Source of the DNA: Eubacteriales bacterium | Lineage (GTDB): Bacteria; Bacillota; Clostridia; Oscillospirales; Acutalibacteraceae | DNA length: 8,992 nt | Assembly (NCBI GenBank): GCA_030529125.1 | Contig: JAUMXP010000062.1 | Span: 1-8,992 of the forward strand | Reading direction: 5' to 3' | Shown: positions 6,246-8,992 of the stretch, one piece after another | How the letters are laid out: every line of letters begins with the position of its first letter | Position numbering within the stretch: the stretch's first letter is position 1 | Position numbers and translations under genes: made by a program | Notes under the pieces: generated by a model | Told to the model about the DNA's origin: nothing | Seen by the model: only the letters and a program-made list of their open reading frames with translations | Databases searched by the model: none

Positions 6246-6257
6246 GTGTTTCTGTTG

Positions 6258-6286
6258 TTGAAATGCCAATATTTTTATGATATAAT
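6258..6286 (+). promoter_or_regulatory. Extended -10 promoter of the HTH membrane protein gene
   Basis: TTGAAA (6258-6263), a 17-nt spacer and the perfect -10 box TATAAT (6281-6286), with the extended -10 TG one base before it (6278-6279). It starts 13 nt after the T run of the preceding terminator, so the gene is transcribed on its own. The predicted start is near 6293. Confidence 0.85.
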
Positions 6287-6321
6287 AAGTTTTCATTAAA
6301 TAATATTTTTGAGGTAGCATA

Positions 6322-6906
6322 ATGGAAAATTTCAAGAGAATTGTTGCCGACAATATAATACGACTTCGAACTGCACATGATATGACTCAGGCTGAGCTTG
6401 GTGAACAGCTCAACTATTCTGATAAATCAATTTCAAAGTGGGAGAGAGCTGAATCAATTCCTGATGCTTATGTACTAAAGCAGATGGCGCAGGTATTCGG
6501 TGTTACTGTTGACTATATTCTCACACATCACGATGAAGGAGAGAAAATAAAGGTTAAGAAACAGCGCAAATATAGTCGCTCGGTTATTTCTGTTATTACG
6601 TTCATCGCTGTATGGACTTTGGCGCTTTTTGCGTTTGTTATGACATGGCTATTCTGTGTTGAGCCTGTTTGGCTGATTTTAGTTTATACAATGCCTGTAT
6701 CTTTGATCCTACTTTTAGTGCTTAACTCAATGTGGGGTATAAAGAAAGTCAACATGTTCTTCATATCAGGCATAGTATGGGGGATTATTACGTGTGTTTA
6801 TCTGACATTCTATACTGAGAACTGGTGGCAGTTGTTCTTGGTCGGAGTGCCTGTGCAGTTGATAATCATCCTAAGCTTCTACATCAAAAAGAACCGAAAA
6901 AAGTAA
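6322..6906 (+). CDS. XRE-family HTH regulator with four C-terminal membrane helices
   Basis: 194 aa. Residues about 8-67 are a Cro/C1-type helix-turn-helix domain: MTQAELGEQLNYSDKSISKW is the core, with helix 3 at SDKSISKWE and the usual ...VDYIL ending. After a short basic linker (74-86, rich in Lys and Arg) come four hydrophobic helices at about 88-111, 115-135, 143-163 and 169-188, and a basic tail (KKNRKK). The protein is therefore likely a membrane-tethered DNA-binding protein. This architecture is common in Firmicutes but its signals are mostly unknown. The ATG is preceded by GAGG 8 nt upstream. It is monocistronic, with its own strong promoter and terminator. Its target genes cannot be told from sequence; its own promoter or the neighbouring operons are candidates by proximity only. 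Confidence 0.85.
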   Translation: MENFKRIVADNIIRLRTAHDMTQAELGEQLNYSDKSISKWERAESIPDAYVLKQMAQVFGVTVDYILTHHDEGEKIKVKKQRKYSRSVISVITFIAVWTLALFAFVMTWLFCVEPVWLILVYTMPVSLILLLVLNSMWGIKKVNMFFISGIVWGIITCVYLTFYTENWWQLFLVGVPVQLIIILSFYIKKNRKK

Positions 6907-6912
6907 GTGTTT

Positions 6913-6950
6913 AAGCCAACTCTACTGTCAGTAGAGTTGGCTTTTCTTTT
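6913..6950 (+). terminator. Terminator of the HTH membrane protein gene
   Basis: AAGCCAACTCTAC (6913-6925) and GTAGAGTTGGCTT (6931-6943) form a perfect 13-bp stem around TGTCA, followed by the T-rich run TTTTCTTTT. It begins 6 nt after the stop codon of the gene. Confidence 0.9.
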
Positions 6951-7019
6951 AGTAGAATTGTAAAACATAGACTCTACTATCTTGAAAATATTGGTAGATT
7001 CCAAAAACTTCATAATAGA

Positions 7020-7048
7020 TTGTTTATAGCACAGATTAAGTGTACAAT
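7020..7048 (+). promoter_or_regulatory. Probable promoter of the degV-like/PAQR operon
   Basis: TTGTTT (7020-7025) and TACAAT (7043-7048) are separated by 17 nt; the -10 box has five of six consensus bases. The start would fall near 7055, only about 25 nt before the ATG at 7080. The -35 box is weak, so an activator or another promoter is possible. Confidence 0.5.
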
Positions 7049-7079
7049 CGAGTTGTAATGATTTTTGGAGGTACTTTTT

Positions 7080-7964
7080 ATGAGCTATGTTTTAAGCTGT
7101 TGTTCAACACTTGATTTAAAGAAGGAGCATTTAGAGAGAATCAATGCTTCGTATGTTTGTTTCCACTATATGTTAGATGGTGTTGACTATCCTGATGATT
7201 TAGGTCAATCAATATCATTTGATGAATTTTATAATAAACTTAAGAATGGTTCTGAGTCTAAGACATCTATGATCAGCGTAGGTGAGTATGTAGATTACTT
7301 TGAATCAATGCTCAAGGCAGGCAAAGACATATTACACATTTCTTTATCTTCAGGTGTTTCAGGTTCATATCGTTCAGCCGTAACTGCTGCAGATATGCTT
7401 AAAGCTGACTATCCTGACCGCAAAATCTATGTTATCGATTCATTAGCAGCTTCTTCTGGCTATGGCCTTCTTGTTGATGCTGCTGCACAGAAACGCGATG
7501 AGGGACTCACTATTGATGAGCTTAACCTTTGGGTTGAAGAAAATAAATTAAGACTTCATCACTGGTTCTTCTCATCTGACCTTACATTTTTTGTCAAAGG
7601 CGGTCGTGTATCTAAAGTCAGCGGTATGATCGGTGGCGTGTTCGATATTTGTCCACTGCTTAATGTAAGCAACGAGGGTAAGCTTATTGCTCGTTCTAAG
7701 GTTAGAACTAAGAAGAAGGTTATAGCAGAAATCGTTAACCGTATGGAGCAGTTTGCTGACAATCGCCTTGATTATAACGGTAAAGTATTTATGAGCTGTT
7801 CAGATTGCTATGATGATGCTAACGCTGTAGCAGACCTCATCAGAGAACGTTTCAAGAAGATTGATGGTGATATTCTTATCAACGATATCGGTACAGTTAT
7901 CGGTAGCCACACGGGTCCGGGCACAGTTGCGCTGTTCTTCTGGGGCGACAAGAGGGTGGACTAA
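7080..7964 (+). CDS. DegV family fatty-acid-binding protein
   Basis: 294 aa, EDD-fold protein. DegV proteins (FakB in staphylococci) bind a fatty acid and present it to the FakA kinase for entry into phospholipid synthesis. Signatures seen: KTSMIS (61-66, position of the family's TSQPS-type motif), HISLSSGVSGSYRSA (86-100), VIDSLAASSGYGLLV (118-132), the KGGRVSK block (173-179) and the C-terminal IGSHTGPGTVALFFWG (274-289). The start is set at ATG 7080 because GGAGG at 7067-7071 sits 8 nt upstream. A TTG at 7065 would extend the frame by five codons but overlaps that ribosome binding site. The gene abuts the PAQR gene (TAAATG), so they form an operon. No FakA-like gene is in the window, and which fatty acid is bound is unknown. 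Confidence 0.92.
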   Translation: MSYVLSCCSTLDLKKEHLERINASYVCFHYMLDGVDYPDDLGQSISFDEFYNKLKNGSESKTSMISVGEYVDYFESMLKAGKDILHISLSSGVSGSYRSAVTAADMLKADYPDRKIYVIDSLAASSGYGLLVDAAAQKRDEGLTIDELNLWVEENKLRLHHWFFSSDLTFFVKGGRVSKVSGMIGGVFDICPLLNVSNEGKLIARSKVRTKKKVIAEIVNRMEQFADNRLDYNGKVFMSCSDCYDDANAVADLIRERFKKIDGDILINDIGTVIGSHTGPGTVALFFWGDKRVD

Positions 7965-8636
7965 ATGACTCGTACTGCACTTTCTGATAGAATTCTTCCG
8001 CACTACACCAGAAGCGAAGAAATTATCAATATGATCACTCATATTGTTGGTGGTGTGTTTGGTATTGCTGCACTTGTGCTAGGTGTTATCGCGGCAGCTA
8101 TGACTGGTGATGCATGGAAAATTGTATCAATGTCAATTTATGGTGTAACACTGGTTGTTATGTACTGTGTATCAAGTGTTTATCACGGACTTAAGGACGG
8201 CACTGCTAAAAGAGTTATGCAGGTAATTGACCACTGTGATATATATTTTCTTATTGCAGGCACATATACCCCTATATTGCTGGGCGCTATCAGATACGAT
8301 AACCCTGCAATAGCCTGGACAATTTTTGGTGTTGAATGGGGCTTGACTGCACTTGCTGCTACACTCAACGCTATTGACCTCAAGAAATTCTCCAAACTTT
8401 CTATGACATGCTATATTGGTATGGGCTGGTGCATTGTTGCAGTGCTCAAACCTACTATAGATTTTCTTACATGGGGTGGTTTCTCGTGGTTGCTCTTAGG
8501 TGGTGTAGCGTATACAATAGGTGCTGTTTTATACTCAGTAGGTAAAAAGGTTCACTACATCCACTCTGTGTTCCATATTTTTGTTATCATCGGCAGTGTT
8601 TGCCAGTATGTTGCGATTGTTTATTACATTATTTAA
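7965..8636 (+). CDS. Hemolysin III / PAQR family membrane protein
   Basis: 223 aa, seven predicted membrane helices (about 27-46, 52-72, 88-108, 114-134, 146-164, 171-191 and 203-223). The three PAQR motifs are present: Glu and His in EEIINMITH (18-26), SSVYH (70-74) and HSVFH (200-204), whose His residues are expected to hold a metal, usually zinc. DHCDIYFLIAGTYTPI (89-104) is also characteristic. The family includes adiponectin receptors and the poorly understood bacterial HlyIII/YqfA-like proteins, thought to act on membrane lipids or membrane energetics; the hemolysin name is historical. The ATG follows the degV-like stop directly, with a GAGGGTGG sequence in the end of that gene as ribosome binding site, so translation is probably coupled. 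The shared operon fits a joint role in membrane lipid metabolism, which is inference. Confidence 0.93.
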   Translation: MTRTALSDRILPHYTRSEEIINMITHIVGGVFGIAALVLGVIAAAMTGDAWKIVSMSIYGVTLVVMYCVSSVYHGLKDGTAKRVMQVIDHCDIYFLIAGTYTPILLGAIRYDNPAIAWTIFGVEWGLTALAATLNAIDLKKFSKLSMTCYIGMGWCIVAVLKPTIDFLTWGGFSWLLLGGVAYTIGAVLYSVGKKVHYIHSVFHIFVIIGSVCQYVAIVYYII

Positions 8637-8646
8637 TATTATTAAT

Positions 8647-8680
8647 AGAAAAGGGATACCGCATTTTGTGGTATCCCTTA
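8647..8680. terminator. Terminator hairpin copy A, between the PAQR gene and the tRNA remnant
   Basis: AAGGGATACC (8651-8660) pairs with GGTATCCCTT (8670-8679). On the plus strand it would end the PAQR transcript, but the downstream T run is weak (TTAATTCTTA). On the minus strand the hairpin is followed by a better run (TTTTCTATT). This asymmetry and its near identity with the tRNA-Leu terminator at 8874-8902 suggest it began as a tRNA terminator and now may act in both directions. Confidence 0.65.
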
Positions 8681-8687
8681 ATTCTTA

Positions 8688-8703
8688 TGGTGCGGATAAC
8701 AGG
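8688..8703 (-). repeat. Fragment of tRNA-Leu 3' end (16 nt with CCA), second copy
   Basis: On the minus strand this reads CCTGTTATCCGCACCA, identical to the last 16 nt of the tRNA-Leu at 8911-8992. With the adjoining terminator it belongs to a direct repeat: 8647-8661 and 8669-8703 match 8874-8888 and 8892-8926. Upstream of the fragment no T-arm (GGTTCAAGTCC) is present, so this copy is a remnant and not a tRNA gene. Confidence 0.75.
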
Positions 8704-8873
8704 TGTTTAATAATCATTGAGAGCTACCTCGTCTTACCCTCATTGTGGTTCAGAGTAGTTCATCATCGCTCTCGCTAAAAACGTCATACTATGATGTTTT
8801 TACCTTCGTCGATGTGTTCCACATCTCCTTGGCACACTCGCCTTCAAGTCGCTGTTACCTTCACTGAAAAATA
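8704..8873. other. 170-nt spacer between the two tRNA-Leu 3' ends, rich in inverted repeats
   Basis: No credible gene is seen here. It contains three possible stems: GAGAGC/GCTCTC (8719-8724 and 8768-8773) enclosing a bulged CTAC-C-TC/GAGTAG stem; a 13-bp inverted repeat (8776-8788 and 8790-8802) beginning TAAAAACG and ending GTTTTTA; and GATGTG-TTC-CACATC (8811-8825). The second repeat has a G-T wobble if transcribed on the plus strand but an A-C mismatch on the minus strand. It could be an untranslated small RNA, a small repeat element or a remnant of an integration event. Confidence 0.35.
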
Positions 8874-8902
8874 AGAAAAGGGATACCGTTATGGTATCCC
8901 TT
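8865..8902 (-). terminator. Terminator of tRNA-Leu (minus strand)
   Basis: Read on the minus strand, AAGGGATACC (complement of 8893-8902), a 5-nt loop and GGTATCCCTT (complement of 8878-8887) form a 10-bp stem, followed by TTTTCTTATTTTT. The hairpin starts 8 nt after the CCA end of the tRNA. Confidence 0.85.
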
Positions 8903-8910
8903 AATTCTTA

Positions 8911-8992
8911 TGGTGCGGATAACAGGACTTGAACCTGCATGAAATTGCTTTCATATGGACCTGAACCATACGCGTCTGCCAATTCCGCCATA
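8911..8992 (-). tRNA. tRNA-Leu (anticodon CAG), missing its first five nucleotides at the window end
   Basis: On the minus strand the sequence folds as a class II tRNA. The acceptor 3' strand is TATCCGC followed by A and an encoded CCA. The D-arm is GGCGGAATTGGCAGACGC, as in bacterial leucine tRNAs. The anticodon stem TATGG/CCATA encloses the loop TTCAGGT, with anticodon CAG at 8961-8963. A long variable arm has TGAAA/TTTCA pairing, and the T-arm is GCAGG-TTCAAGT-CCTGT. The 5' acceptor strand should be GCGGATA, of which only the last two bases lie in the window. The encoded CCA, the long variable arm and the CAG anticodon together make the assignment firm. It is convergent with the PAQR gene. 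Confidence 0.95.

Noticed and set aside
6913..6979. Terminator/antiterminator switch (T-box or attenuator) before the degV-like gene
   Set aside because: The second ACTCTACT copy lies after the terminator, so it cannot act as an antiterminator for it, and no T-box or riboswitch core is visible.
7065..7079. TTG start for the DegV family protein
   Set aside because: The TTG overlaps the GGAGG ribosome binding site that is ideally spaced for ATG 7080, and the extra residues do not match the family's N-terminus.
8581..8778. 65-codon plus-strand open frame
   Set aside because: It starts inside the PAQR gene and then runs through a terminator hairpin and the tRNA fragment; no ribosome binding site or domain is seen.
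1..8992. CRISPR array, insertion sequence or phage genes
   Set aside because: No regularly spaced identical repeats, no transposase or integrase reading frame and no phage structural genes are present; the only transfer hint is the tRNA-end duplication.

Overview
The window is about 9 kb of moderately AT-rich DNA with strong GGAGG-type ribosome binding sites, consensus sigma-A-like promoters, Rho-independent terminators and TAA-biased stops. Gene content (two polar amino acid ABC operons with lipoprotein binding proteins, an XRE-type regulator with membrane helices, DegV, hemolysin III/PAQR) points to a Firmicute of the class Clostridia, probably a gut or rumen member. That assignment is inference from style and content, not from a marker gene.

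Layout, left to right. (1) 1-831: the 3' part of a DUF2974 (Mbeg1-like) alpha/beta-hydrolase gene, with an in-frame TGA at 52-54 separating the conserved upstream segment from the rest; a long terminator hairpin follows (892-956). (2) 957-3519: a polar amino acid uptake operon, promoter 1014-1042, lipoprotein binding protein, intercistronic stem-loop, permease, ATPase, terminator. (3) 3520-6245: a second, paralogous operon in the same gene order, preceded by a 356-nt regulatory region with candidate ArgR/AhrC boxes and several TGCATA/TATGCA motifs, and closed by a perfect GAAA-loop terminator. (4) 6258-6950: a monocistronic HTH plus four-helix membrane protein with its own near-consensus extended -10 promoter and terminator. 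(5) 7020-8636: a DegV fatty-acid-binding protein and a PAQR/hemolysin III membrane protein, read from one promoter with abutting stop and start codons. (6) 8637-8992: a convergent tRNA-Leu(CAG) on the minus strand, cut by the window end, its terminator, and 223 nt away a second copy of the terminator plus the last 16 nt of the tRNA.

How they work together: both ABC operons encode a complete importer. A lipid-anchored binding protein captures an amino acid outside the membrane and delivers it to a permease dimer driven by two copies of the ATPase. In each operon a stem-loop lies directly after the binding-protein gene, which would favour its abundance over the membrane parts. The second system may be an arginine or basic amino acid importer, judged only from ARG-box-like sites.

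I found no clear new multi-gene system. The items most worth checking are the duplicated tRNA-Leu 3' end with its structured 170-nt spacer, the ARG-box/TGCATA region, and the interrupted DUF2974 gene.
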